DNA of 64,000 nucleotides from an uncultured Clostridia bacterium (GCA_934271065.1 CAKQQQ010000001.1:124001-188000), one strand, 5' to 3'. Positions 34,100 to 42,119 are shown, counted from the stretch's first letter. The notes: generated by a model from the letters alone, not told the origin. A program made the numbers and translations.

Positions 34100-34247
34100 A
34101 ACGGTTAATGTAGATAACGGTATGCTTTCCGCAAGCGGAAGCCGTTGGCAAAAATTTGCTTCGCAAATTGACGAACCTTCGGTTCTCCCCCGACATCGGA
34201 TAATAAAAAAACAAATTAAACCGTAAAAGATTTAATTTGTTTTTAAT
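34100..34247 (+). ncRNA. candidate small RNA: promoter-driven repeat unit ending in a terminator
   Basis: From the predicted start near 34100 the transcript would contain the mini-hairpins GCTTTCCGC-AA-GCGGAAGC, AATTTGC-TTC-GCAAATT and GAACC-TTC-GGTTC. It would end at AAACAAATTAAA/TTTAATTTGTTT followed by Ts (about 34209-34246). That is about 145 bases with no ORF. Whether it is a real RNA or a by-product of the repeat is unknown. Confidence 0.4.
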
Positions 34248-34351
34248 GGTGCCGCTGGTCGGTACCCTTTGGGGATTGCCGCTTTCCGCAAGCGGAAGCC
34301 TTCGGCAAAAATTTGCTTCGCAAATTGACGAACCTTCGGTTCTCCCCCGAC
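34120..34351. repeat. tandem imperfect repeat of about 72 bases, two copies 158 bases apart
   Basis: Copy A 34120-34191 and copy B 34278-34349 are nearly identical and differ mainly at CCGTTGG versus CCTTCGG. Each consists of three tiny hairpins with TTC or AA loops. Each is followed by a different hairpin and then the same TTTTAATGGTGCCGCTGGTCGG, which is the minus-strand 3' end of tRNA-Leu. Confidence 0.85.
34245..34264 (-). pseudogene. duplicated 3' end of tRNA-Leu
   Basis: On the minus strand the last bases of tRNA-Leu(CAA), ACCGACCAGCGGCACCA, are repeated here and then followed by a hairpin. The rest of the tRNA is absent; GGCAATCCCCAAAGGGT stands in its place. It looks like an att-like or duplication scar. 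Confidence 0.7.
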
Positions 34352-34354
34352 CGC

Positions 34355-34394
34355 AAAATTAAAACGAAGAATGCTGTTGCATTCTCCGTTTTAA
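34355..34394 (-). terminator. terminator of tRNA-Leu
   Basis: On the minus strand ATTAAAACGGAGAATGC / GCATTCTTCGTTTTAAT forms a long stem with one mismatch directly after the encoded CCA, followed by TTTTG. Confidence 0.75.
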
Positions 34395-34481
34395 TGGTGC
34401 CGCTGGTCGGGGTCGAACCGACACGGTATCGCTACCACGGGATTTTGAGTCCCGCGCGTCTGCCAATTCCACCACAGCGGC
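34395..34481 (-). tRNA. tRNA-Leu (anticodon CAA)
   Basis: 87 bases including CCA. The acceptor stem is GCCGCTG/CAGCGGC. The anticodon stem-loop is CGGGA-CTCAAAA-TCCCG with anticodon CAA. A long variable arm (class II) and the T-arm GTCGGTTCGACCCCGAC follow. The 3' end is partly duplicated 130 bases downstream. Confidence 0.96.
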
Positions 34482-34581
34482 GTTATATTCGCCGAAAAGT
34501 TTATTTATTTTCGGCTCGACAATAATATTATCATATCCGATTGAAAAAATCAACAAAAATAACCCGTATTAAGGAAATTTT

Positions 34582-37149
34582 ATGAATAAACTCGTTCTTA
34601 TAGACGGTAACAGTTTAATTAACAGGGCGTATTACGCTACGCCGCCGCTTTCCGCCAAAGACGGAACACCTACCAACGCCGTTTACGCGTTCGTCAATAT
34701 GCTCGTAAGACTTATCGGAGACGTAAAACCGACGTATATTCTCGTGGCGTTCGATAAAAAAGAACCGACTTTCAGGCACGGTATTTATCCCGATTATAAG
34801 GGTACGCGCAAACCGATGCCCGAAGACTTGCGGCCGCAAATCGAACTTATGAAAAAGGTGCTTGACGCAATGCGTATTTCGCGTTACGAACAATCGGGTG
34901 TAGAAGCCGACGATATTATCGGGAGTATGGCTAAACGGTATAAGGGCGAGACGGTTATAGTAACGGGCGATAAAGACAGTTTTCAACTCGTGGACGATAC
35001 TACTTCCGTCTACTTTACCCGTAGGGGAATTTCCGACGTAGACGTGTATTCCGCCGAAAATTTCAAGGAGAAGACGGGGATAGAGCCTTTGCAGATTATA
35101 GATCTGAAAAGTATGATGGGCGACGCGTCGGACAATATCCCCGGAATAGCCGGAGTGGGAGAGAAAACCGCGCTGTCGCTTACGCAAAAATACGGCTCGC
35201 TTGAAAATTTATATGCGAACGTAGACGATTTGAGCGGTAAACTTAAAGAAAAGGTTATAAACGGCAAAGAGTCGGCGTATCTTTCTAAAACTCTGGCGAC
35301 TATTAACGTGAACGTAGACGTTCCGATTGCCGACGCCGATATGTCGTACGATTATCCGTTCGGGGCGGACGTAAAAAAACTGTTCGTCGATCTCGATTTT
35401 CGTAATATCGTACGCCGTGAAGAGTTGTTCGTTAAAGACGGCACGGCGGTAAACGAAGCCGAAGTCGAAACGACGGAAGACGAATCGCCGAGCGTTACCG
35501 TGGTTAAAGGAAGGGGCGAATTTCCGAATATTCCGAGTGGCAGGGTTTTATCGATTTATCTCGGCGAGCATTTGTCCGTTTACGATGGCGTTACGGAATA
35601 TCTTATTAAAATTACCGAGACTATATTCGACGAAGGCGTAATGTACGGCGAAGCGGTTAAATTCGTAGGGGATTTGCTTGCCGATAAAAGCCGAAAAGTC
35701 GTGGTGTTCGGGAAAAAAGAACTGCGCACCGAACTCAATAAATTCGGGTACGCTTTTAACGCTTTTGCCGACGATGCGAGCATCGAAAAATACCTTGCCG
35801 ATTTCAGCGGTAAAGACGAGCGGCTTAACGAAGTCGTTATTTCTTACGGGCTTGACGAGCATAAACTCGGCTGGTCGCTTTATAAAATTCACACGCGGTT
35901 GCAAGCGAAGTTGAAAGACGAAAATATGCTCGATCTCTATGAAAACGTCGAACTTCCGCTTTGCGACGTGCTGTATTCTATGGAACGCGCCGGTTTCAAA
36001 GTCGACGTCGCCGCTTTGGACGAAATGGCTGCGGAATACGATGCGAGACTTGCCGTTATCGCGGAAAAAATCAATGAATACGCAGGCGAGCAGGTAAACC
36101 CGAACAGCCCGAAACAACTCGGTAAAATATTGTTCGATAAGTTAGGGTTATATTCGGGTAAAAAGAAAAAGGGGAATTATTCTACGAGCGCGGAAGTGCT
36201 TGAAAAAATCGAGAACGAACATCCTATCGTTCCGCTGATTCTGAAATACAGACAACTTCAAAAACTTAACTCGACGTATATCAAAGGTTTCAAACCGCTT
36301 ATAGACGAAAAAACGGGGCTGATTCACACCTGTTTCAATCAGACGCTTACGACGACGGGCAGACTGTCTTCCAAAGAGCCTAATTTGCAGAATATACCCG
36401 TAAGAGAGCAGGAAGGCAGAGAGATTCGAAAACTCTTCGTTTCGTCGTTTGACGGCGGTAAAATCGTCGGGGCGGACTATTCGCAAATAGAACTCAGACT
36501 GCTTGCGCATTTCAGCGATTGTCGCCCGCTAATCGATTCGTTTATTGCGGGTAAAGATATTCACAGAATAACTGCGTCGCAGGTGTTCGGAGTCGACGAA
36601 AAGGACGTTACGCCCGAAATGAGAAGAAGCGCGAAAGCGGTAAACTTCGGTATTATATACGGAATTTCCGATTACGGGCTTTCCGAACAGTTAAAAATCT
36701 CGCCTAAAAAGGCGGGCGAGTACATTAAGCGATATTTCGAAGCGTATCCGCGCGTTAAAGAGTATATGAACGCCAACGTAGAGTTCGCGCGTAAAAACGG
36801 ATACGTCAGCACTCTGCTTAACAGAAAGCGGTATATTCCCGAAATCAACTCGCCGAATTTTAACGTCAGAAGTTTCGGCGAACGCGCCGCTATGAATATG
36901 CCGTTGCAGGGAACGGCGGCAGACGTTATTAAAATCGCTATGATTAAAGTGGATAGGCGTATGCGCGCAGAAGGCTTGAAGTCCAAGTTGATTTTACAGG
37001 TACACGACGAATTGCTGGTCGACACCGTAAAAGACGAAGTCGAAAAGGTTAAAACTCTGTTGAGAGAAGAAATGGAATCGGCTGTAAAATTAAAAGTTCC
37101 GCTTACGGTAGAAACGGAATGCGGAACGCGTTGGTTCGACGCGAAATAG
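34582..37149 (+). CDS. polA: DNA polymerase I PolA
   Basis: 855 residues. The N-terminal 5'-3' exonuclease (1 to about 290) shows LIDGNSLINRAYYA, GVEADDIIGSMA, VTGDKDSFQL and GDASDNIPGIAGVGEKTA. The middle 3'-5' exonuclease-like region (about 310-455) lacks the acidic DxE and other metal ligands, so proofreading is presumably absent, as in Bacillus-type enzymes. The polymerase domain has motif A VGADYSQIELRLLAHFS, motif B RRSAKAVNFGIIYG and motif C LQVHDELL. It is the first gene of a polA-coaE-lytic transglycosylase operon; AAGGA precedes the ATG. Confidence 0.97.
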   Translation: MNKLVLIDGNSLINRAYYATPPLSAKDGTPTNAVYAFVNMLVRLIGDVKPTYILVAFDKKEPTFRHGIYPDYKGTRKPMPEDLRPQIELMKKVLDAMRISRYEQSGVEADDIIGSMAKRYKGETVIVTGDKDSFQLVDDTTSVYFTRRGISDVDVYSAENFKEKTGIEPLQIIDLKSMMGDASDNIPGIAGVGEKTALSLTQKYGSLENLYANVDDLSGKLKEKVINGKESAYLSKTLATINVNVDVPIADADMSYDYPFGADVKKLFVDLDFRNIVRREELFVKDGTAVNEAEVETTEDESPSVTVVKGRGEFPNIPSGRVLSIYLGEHLSVYDGVTEYLIKITETIFDEGVMYGEAVKFVGDLLADKSRKVVVFGKKELRTELNKFGYAFNAFADDASIEKYLADFSGKDERLNEVVISYGLDEHKLGWSLYKIHTRLQAKLKDENMLDLYENVELPLCDVLYSMERAGFKVDVAALDEMAAEYDARLAVIAEKINEYAGEQVNPNSPKQLGKILFDKLGLYSGKKKKGNYSTSAEVLEKIENEHPIVPLILKYRQLQKLNSTYIKGFKPLIDEKTGLIHTCFNQTLTTTGRLSSKEPNLQNIPVREQEGREIRKLFVSSFDGGKIVGADYSQIELRLLAHFSDCRPLIDSFIAGKDIHRITASQVFGVDEKDVTPEMRRSAKAVNFGIIYGISDYGLSEQLKISPKKAGEYIKRYFEAYPRVKEYMNANVEFARKNGYVSTLLNRKRYIPEINSPNFNVRSFGERAAMNMPLQGTAADVIKIAMIKVDRRMRAEGLKSKLILQVHDELLVDTVKDEVEKVKTLLREEMESAVKLKVPLTVETECGTRWFDAK

Positions 37150-37161
37150 GCGGGGAGCGGT

Positions 37162-37752
37162 ATGGATAAGATTATTGCCGTAACGGGCGGAATAGGCAGC
37201 GGCAAAACGACTTTTTGCAATTGCCTTAAACGATTGGGGCTTAACGTTATCAGCGCGGATGAAATTTATGCCGAGTTGCTTGAAAACCCCGAATTCGTTA
37301 AAAGAGTTTCCGACGCAGTCGGCGTTCAACCGATCGTATCCGACGGTAAACTTCTGCTTGACAGAAACGCCGTTGCAATAAAGGTGTTCGACGATTCGGA
37401 AATCAAATCGAGACTCGAAGCGATTACGCACGCCGCCGTGATGAACGCGGGGTTCGATAAAGCGCGAAAGACCGACGGTAACGTGTTCTTTGAAGTGCCT
37501 TTGCTTTACGAAGGCGGTTTCGATAAATCCTTCGATAAGGTCGTAGTGGTTATACGCAACGACGACGACAGAATCAGCGCGGTTATAGGTCGCGACGGCA
37601 AAAGCGAGAATTTGATTCGTAAAATAATAAAATCGCAGTTCGACTATTCAAAACTCAAAAAAGACGGGCATACTATATTCGTGGAGAATAACGGGAATGT
37701 CGAAGAGTTATTTGAAAAAGCAAAAGCCGTCGCGAATGAAACGAATATCTAA
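37162..37752 (+). CDS. coaE: dephospho-CoA kinase CoaE
   Basis: Last step of coenzyme A synthesis (3'-phosphorylation). 196 residues. Walker A is AVTGGIGSGKTTFCN; LNVISADEIYAELL and FFEVPLLYEGGF are family-typical. GGGGAG lies upstream, 12 bases after polA. The polA-coaE pairing is common in Firmicutes. The 3' end overlaps the next gene. Confidence 0.94.
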   Translation: MDKIIAVTGGIGSGKTTFCNCLKRLGLNVISADEIYAELLENPEFVKRVSDAVGVQPIVSDGKLLLDRNAVAIKVFDDSEIKSRLEAITHAAVMNAGFDKARKTDGNVFFEVPLLYEGGFDKSFDKVVVVIRNDDDRISAVIGRDGKSENLIRKIIKSQFDYSKLKKDGHTIFVENNGNVEELFEKAKAVANETNI

Positions 37753-38275
37753 AATCTCGCTTGTTATCATAATTTTTTCAACGTTTTTTATTTTTCTGTC
37801 CGCATTTTTTATAGTGTTTCCGAAGCCGTATAGGTCGGCGTTCGATAACGCCGCGAAGACTTTCGGCGTGGACGAGAATCTACTGTACGCGATCGCGAAG
37901 ACGGAAAGCGGGTTCGACGCGCGCGCCGTTTCGGTTAAAGGTGCGACGGGGATAATGCAGATAATGCCGACGACCGCCGCTTTTACGCTCGGATTGCTTA
38001 ATAAAACCGAAAACATAGATTTATTCAACCCTTACGATAACGTTTATTGCGGAGCGGCGTATTTTGCTTACCTTACGGATAAATACGAAAACGAAAACGT
38101 TGCCGTCGCGGCGTATAACGCGGGCGAAGGCAACGTGGATAAATGGCTTACCGACGAAACGGTGTTCAGGGACGGTAAATTCATAAACGTACCGTTTGCA
38201 GAGACGGGCAAATATTTGAAAAAGGTTAAAAAATTTAAGCAATTATATAGGATTTTATATAAACCGTTTTCTTAA
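37736..38275 (+). CDS. membrane-anchored lytic transglycosylase (SLT domain)
   Basis: 179 residues from the ATG at 37736, which directly gives a basic start and a membrane anchor at about 5-30. An in-frame ATG at 37697 is possible. SLT domain from about 45: AIAKTESGFDARAVS with the catalytic Glu, GATGIMQIMPTTA and AVAAYNAGEGNVDKWL. It cleaves peptidoglycan glycan chains outside the membrane. It overlaps coaE by 17 bases, and its stop overlaps the convergent DUF4363 gene by 4 bases. Confidence 0.92.
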   Translation: MKRISKISLVIIIFSTFFIFLSAFFIVFPKPYRSAFDNAAKTFGVDENLLYAIAKTESGFDARAVSVKGATGIMQIMPTTAAFTLGLLNKTENIDLFNPYDNVYCGAAYFAYLTDKYENENVAVAAYNAGEGNVDKWLTDETVFRDGKFINVPFAETGKYLKKVKKFKQLYRILYKPFS

Positions 38276-38649
38276 AATATGTTCTCGAATTTAATCATAT
38301 ATCCTTTCGGTATCTGTTGCGAAAGTTCGATTGCGACTTCGAGTTTGTCGAGCGCTTCGCCGTAATTTTTTTGTTTAACGTAGTTGAGCGATTCGGCTAT
38401 CCACATATCGAATTCTTTAATGTCGTTGTGCGAAATAAAAACGTGCAACGACTTTTTATAATTTATCCATACGTCCTGCACGGCTTTAACGTCGCTTTCG
38501 GTTACGGTCTCGTTCTCGGTTTTTTCGTAAACGTTTTCGAGTTTTTCCGAAAAGTCCGAAAAAGTATTTTTTAGATACGCTTGCTCATAAACGCCGCCCG
38601 CGGCAAAAATCAGCGCGGCGATTATCAGCGTCACTATCGATTTTACCAA
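38272..38649 (-). CDS. DUF4363 family protein
   Basis: 125 residues. An N-terminal hydrophobic segment (about 4-20) acts as signal anchor. The rest is helical with ESLNYVKQKNYGEALDKLEVAIELSQQIP, a four-helix-bundle-like pattern. It starts with TTG behind a strong AAGGAG inside the end of the DUF421 gene. DUF421/DUF4363 pairs are widespread in spore-forming Firmicutes; function unknown. Confidence 0.8.
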   Translation of the reverse strand: MVKSIVTLIIAALIFAAGGVYEQAYLKNTFSDFSEKLENVYEKTENETVTESDVKAVQDVWINYKKSLHVFISHNDIKEFDMWIAESLNYVKQKNYGEALDKLEVAIELSQQIPKGYMIKFENIF

Positions 38650-39332
38650 ATTTCTTCTCCTTCTAATTTTACGAAAAACGTATCGTACTTTTCGTTTTCT
38701 TTCTGAAAATAGACCTTTCCGCTTCCGTCAATCGTCATCACGCCCACGTCCTTGATTTTATTTACGCCTTTATCCTTGACGTGATCGCGTACCCATTTTT
38801 CGTCTTTGCCGATAAGCGCGAGATTTTTCTTTATAATTTTTCCTTCGCCTATCAGCAATACGGGCAGAGCGGTCTTTTTTCGGTCGTAGTCGATTTTTTC
38901 TTTTGCGGAAAGTTTTCCGTTAGACTCGAATATCGCGTAATCGAGATCGTCAAGCGAGTAGTACCCCGCCGAACGCATCGATTCTATTAAGTCTTCGACA
39001 TCCATATTGTTTCTGCGCAGTTCGGCAAAGTCAACCCCGTTTTTATTGAGAACGAGCGACGGCTTGCCGCTTATAATCCGCTTTGCGGCGCGGCTCGTCT
39101 GCTCGATTACCGACAGCAACTGGTGTAGTATAAATACGGCGAGTATCGCGGCTATTCCGTAGACGAGCGGTACGGATATATCCGCCATGGGTATGCAGGC
39201 GAGTTCGGCTATCAAAAGCGTTAAAACGAGTTCAAACGGTTGCATTTCGCCGATCTGACGCTTTCCCATCAATCTCATAACTATCAGTAAAACGACGAAA
39301 GTAGCCAGCGAGCGGATAAATATTATTACCAT
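38643..39332 (-). CDS. DUF421 (YetF-like) membrane protein
   Basis: 229 residues. Three N-terminal helices (about 1-25, 33-50, 55-80) include MRLMGKRQIGEMQPFELVLT, the diagnostic DUF421 motif. A cytoplasmic domain (85-229) has KPSLVLNKNGV and RSAGYYSLDDLDYAIFESNG. Family members such as YetF are implicated in germination or membrane functions in Bacillus. It forms a two-gene operon with DUF4363. Confidence 0.9.
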   Translation of the reverse strand: MVIIFIRSLATFVVLLIVMRLMGKRQIGEMQPFELVLTLLIAELACIPMADISVPLVYGIAAILAVFILHQLLSVIEQTSRAAKRIISGKPSLVLNKNGVDFAELRRNNMDVEDLIESMRSAGYYSLDDLDYAIFESNGKLSAKEKIDYDRKKTALPVLLIGEGKIIKKNLALIGKDEKWVRDHVKDKGVNKIKDVGVMTIDGSGKVYFQKENEKYDTFFVKLEGEEIW

Positions 39333-39374
39333 ACGAATAATATGTCTTTTTTTTCGGAAACTATGCCGTATCGC

Positions 39375-39403
39375 TTGACTAAAAGTTGTCGCGGTGGTAT
39401 TAT
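39375..39403 (+). promoter_or_regulatory. promoter of the THF riboswitch-folT unit
   Basis: TTGACT (39375-39380), 17 bases, TATTAT (39398-39403). Transcription should begin just before the aptamer. Confidence 0.78.
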
Positions 39404-39416
39404 CGTCCGAGTAAAA

Positions 39417-39518
39417 GCAGAGTAGTACAAAAAGCGTTAAGTGCCGTGTAACGGGATGTTGAACACGGACGAAAAGATTGCCTACGCGGTCTTGCGGTTT
39501 TTTGGCGCATCCAATGCA
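39417..39518 (+). ncRNA. tetrahydrofolate (THF-I, folT) riboswitch
   Basis: Conserved elements in order: AGAGTAG; GTTAAGTG; P3 CCGTGT/ACACGG around the GGGATGTTG loop; ACGAA; P4 AAGA/TCTT; GCGG; and GCATCC. P2 is CAAAAAGC with GC-GG-TTTTTTG. It precedes a FolT-type ECF transporter gene, the classical regulon member. Confidence 0.93.
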
Positions 39519-39543
39519 GAAAATTTTTTTATTCTACCTTGGA

Positions 39544-39567
39544 AACTCTCTTCTTTACAGGAGGGTT
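39544..39567 (+). promoter_or_regulatory. ribosome-binding-site sequestering hairpin (expression platform)
   Basis: AACTCTC (39544-39550) pairs with GAGGGTT (39561-39567), covering part of the AGGAGGG ribosome binding site of folT. This fits THF-dependent translational repression. Confidence 0.6.
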
Positions 39568-39571
39568 TTTT

Positions 39572-40213
39572 ATGTTGCAAAATTCAAGGGTGGCGGAAAT
39601 CATGTTTTCTCCGCTTATCAGACGGTCTAACGAAGCGTTCAGAATCGCTTACGTCGCGGTATTTACGGCGTTATCGATTGTGGCGAATATGTTTCTGGAA
39701 TTTAAGTTCCTTGACAATCAGTATTCGTTTACCATATTCTTTTCAAGTTTAACGGGTGTGTTTTTAGGTCCGGTACTCGGGTTTTCATCTTGCATACTCG
39801 GCGACGCGATAGGCTTTTTGTTAAACTCTCAAGGTATGACGTATATGCCGTGGGTAGGGCTTTCGACGGGCGTTTTCGCGTTTTTGGCGGGGCTTATCCT
39901 TAGGGGTATAGCGGAAGACGAGATTTGGAAGGTCTTGCTTAAAATCGCGGTATTTTGCGTGGCGTCGTTTTTGGTTTGCACGGTAGGTATCAACAGCGGC
40001 GGTTTTTACCTTTTTAATAAGTCGATAGGGTTTTCTCCTAACGTTCTGAATTATTTTTCGGATAAATTCGGCGGAGACGTTACGTTTTGGGGTTACGTCG
40101 CGTACAGGTTGTTTTTCAAACTGCAAATACTGAACAGCCTTTTTAATTACGCGTTGCTTTTTGCGGTTTTGCCTTCTTTGCGCGCCGTAAAGGGGCTGCG
40201 TCCGTATCTTTGA
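39572..40213 (+). CDS. folT: ECF transporter S component, folate-specific (FolT)
   Basis: 213 residues with about five to six helices. The N-terminus AFRIAYVAVFTALSIVANMF and the FTIFFSSLTGVFLGPVLGF region match the S-component fold. It binds folate and works with a shared EcfAAT module that is not in this window. ATG at 39572 lies 7 bases after AGGAGGG; the longer frame from 39539 is rejected. The folate assignment rests mainly on the THF riboswitch. It overlaps the convergent flippase gene by 71 bases. Confidence 0.88.
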   Translation: MLQNSRVAEIMFSPLIRRSNEAFRIAYVAVFTALSIVANMFLEFKFLDNQYSFTIFFSSLTGVFLGPVLGFSSCILGDAIGFLLNSQGMTYMPWVGLSTGVFAFLAGLILRGIAEDEIWKVLLKIAVFCVASFLVCTVGINSGGFYLFNKSIGFSPNVLNYFSDKFGGDVTFWGYVAYRLFFKLQILNSLFNYALLFAVLPSLRAVKGLRPYL

Positions 40214-41690
40214 TTTTATTACGGAAAAAGTCGGTCATTCCGAAGACGTAAAATAAGCCGAATTGAAACGCGCCGACGATAATCAGACAAATAAACAGCG
40301 CGACGACGGAATTGAGTTTTAAGAACGCTAAATTTTTAACCCATACGCCGAGCGTTGCCGACGGGATAACGCATAAAGCCGAACAAACCGTATATTTTAC
40401 GATTTTCGGTTTTTCGGGCGCAATTTTAACGAGCATAACAAGGTTAAGCGCGCCCGTAACCGTATAACTTAAAAACATCCCGACGATCAAAGCGTTTACC
40501 CCGATAAATTTCGGTAAAAAATAAATACATATCAGCATTAGCGACGCTCCCGTCAAATAATACAGGAGCGTCGTCTTTTCTTTGCCCAAAGAGTTAAGCA
40601 TACTCGTGGTTATTATCGTTACGCTCAACGGCAGCATCATAACCGCGGATTTAACGACGTAATTACCCGCCACGTCGTCCGCGTAAAGAAAAACGCCGAT
40701 TTCTTTGCCGAGACTTAAAAATATCGGTATTACGAGACAGGCGATCATAACCGAGAATTTTATCGCCTTTTCAAGATTGTTTTTCAGCGTAACGAATTTT
40801 TTAGAATAGAAATTTGATGACAGTTCCGGTACGAGTACGACTGCGAGCGAGCCTATAAGCGTAGACGGCATAGAGATTAAAGGTAACGCCATACCGAAAA
40901 TTTTACCGAACTCGCCGATGGCGGCTGACGACTCCATTCCGTAACGGATAAGTCGGGCAGGCAGAACGACGGCGACGAGCGTTGAAAAAAGCGAAGTTGC
41001 CGTACGCATTGCGGTTACCGGCGCAGACGCTTTCAATAGCGGCGTCAATTCTTTTTTGGGGCATTTAATTCTTCCGCCGCGCGCCCAAAACGCTACGGAC
41101 GCGGTTATAAACGAGAAAATATAGGATACAAGCACCGCAACGCCGGCGTATTCCACACCTTTCATTACGTCTACGACGGAATTGACCGCTACGATTCCGA
41201 CGACGGTCATTACCGCTTCTTCCGCAAACTCGATAACGCTGTAAGTTAAAAAACGCGCGTTCCCCCAAAACGAGCCGCGCAGAACGGCGTAAACGGAAGT
41301 GAATATTAAGCCGGGTATCATAATGCATAATATCTTTTTACAGCGTTCGTCCGAAAAGACGATATTCAGCGCCTTACCGTGAAAAAGGGTAATAAGGGTT
41401 AAAGGCACGCTGATAGCAAGCGTAAGAAGAATGCCGCCCGTAACCGCTTCCGACGTAATGTTTTTTCCCGTTTCGGCTCTTGTCTTCGTGATAAACCGTG
41501 AGACCGTTACGGGAATCCCTGCCGACGTCATAGTCATAAACAATCCGAGCACGGATAACGAAATCTGATAAATGCCAAGCCCCTCCGCGCCTAACTTCCG
41601 CGAAAGAAAAATTCTGTATAAAAAACCTAAAAATCTTTCCGCGAAAGAAAAAGCCGTGACATACGCGACCGTTTTGAATATGTTTTTAAT
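40143..41690 (-). CDS. SpoVB/MurJ-type lipid flippase, copy 2, without a canonical start codon
   Basis: About 515 residues with 14 predicted helices. Conserved N-terminal flippase sequence (AYVTAFSFAERFLGFLYRIF, SRKLGAEGLGIYQISLSVLG) extends in frame upstream of the first GTG at 41552. No ATG, GTG or TTG occurs between there and the in-frame TAA at 41733-41735. An ATT at 41690, 7 bases after GAGG, is the best candidate start. Otherwise there is a frameshift or sequence error: an ATG at 41727 is one frame off. Both flippases of the window are intact over their membrane cores. Function as a cell-wall or spore precursor exporter is inferred. Confidence 0.75.
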   Translation of the reverse strand: MKNIFKTVAYVTAFSFAERFLGFLYRIFLSRKLGAEGLGIYQISLSVLGLFMTMTSAGIPVTVSRFITKTRAETGKNITSEAVTGGILLTLAISVPLTLITLFHGKALNIVFSDERCKKILCIMIPGLIFTSVYAVLRGSFWGNARFLTYSVIEFAEEAVMTVVGIVAVNSVVDVMKGVEYAGVAVLVSYIFSFITASVAFWARGGRIKCPKKELTPLLKASAPVTAMRTATSLFSTLVAVVLPARLIRYGMESSAAIGEFGKIFGMALPLISMPSTLIGSLAVVLVPELSSNFYSKKFVTLKNNLEKAIKFSVMIACLVIPIFLSLGKEIGVFLYADDVAGNYVVKSAVMMLPLSVTIITTSMLNSLGKEKTTLLYYLTGASLMLICIYFLPKFIGVNALIVGMFLSYTVTGALNLVMLVKIAPEKPKIVKYTVCSALCVIPSATLGVWVKNLAFLKLNSVVALFICLIIVGAFQFGLFYVFGMTDFFRNKIKDTDAAPLRRAKKAKPQKATRN

Positions 41691-41704
41691 AGTGATGCCT
41701 CGCT

Positions 41705-41725
41705 TGTTCGTGCCTTGTCTGGCAT
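41705..41725 (+). repeat. degenerate copy of the dispersed hairpin sequence
   Basis: GTTCGT (41706-41711), then TTGTCTGGCAT (41715-41725), match the deoC-leader hairpin (14582-14604) with a short internal deletion. It lies where the start of the second flippase gene should be. Confidence 0.4.
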
Positions 41726-41762
41726 TGTCATATTAAATGTTTATTATAAATATAAATTTACT

Positions 41763-42083
41763 ATGAATGAAAACGTAAAAATAATCGATCCGAGCGGCGG
41801 AGCAGAGACGTTCGTTTATAAATTTACGCGCGGAGACACGCTTGCGAGCGTCGGCGAGAAATTCCACACCACGCCCGTCGCGTTGATCGCGATCAACGGT
41901 TTCGTCGAACGTCCGCGCGTCGGGCAATACGCGGTTATAACGCGACTTAAAGGAAATAAATACGTCGTCAAACCGACCGATACGTTAGAATTGATTTGCA
42001 ATTACGACGCCGACAAAATTGCCGAATTAAAGCGAAACAATCGTATAGACTATATTTTTGCAGGTCAGGTTATATTTATTTGA
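41763..42083 (+). CDS. small protein with two LysM domains
   Basis: 106 residues. LysM 1 at about 16-60 (FVYKFTRGDTLASVGEKFHT, VALIAINGF) and LysM 2 at about 62-106 (KYVVKPTDTLELICNYD, IAELKRNNRI). No signal peptide or anchor is seen. That is odd for peptidoglycan-binding modules and resembles cytoplasmic or spore-associated LysM proteins such as SafA-like factors. No ribosome binding site precedes the ATG; TATAAA repeats lie 7-18 bases upstream, so it may be leaderless. Confidence 0.75.
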   Translation: MNENVKIIDPSGGAETFVYKFTRGDTLASVGEKFHTTPVALIAINGFVERPRVGQYAVITRLKGNKYVVKPTDTLELICNYDADKIAELKRNNRIDYIFAGQVIFI

Positions 42084-42090
42084 TATAAAC

Positions 42091-42119
42091 TTGACAAATC
42101 GGCGACTTGCGATTATAAT
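42091..42119 (+). promoter_or_regulatory. strong promoter giving a near-leaderless lipoprotein mRNA
   Basis: TTGACA (42091-42096), 17 bases, TATAAT (42114-42119). The expected start near 42126 is about 4 bases before the ATG at 42130. There is no room for a ribosome binding site. Confidence 0.75.

Noticed and set aside
34120..34351. CRISPR array
   Set aside because: Only two copies of a 72-base repeat, with spacers containing hairpins and a tRNA end, and no cas genes. It does not fit a CRISPR.
39539..39571. Earlier folT start at 39539
   Set aside because: It would place the ribosome-binding-site clamp of the THF riboswitch inside the coding region; the ATG at 39572 follows AGGAGGG at the right distance.
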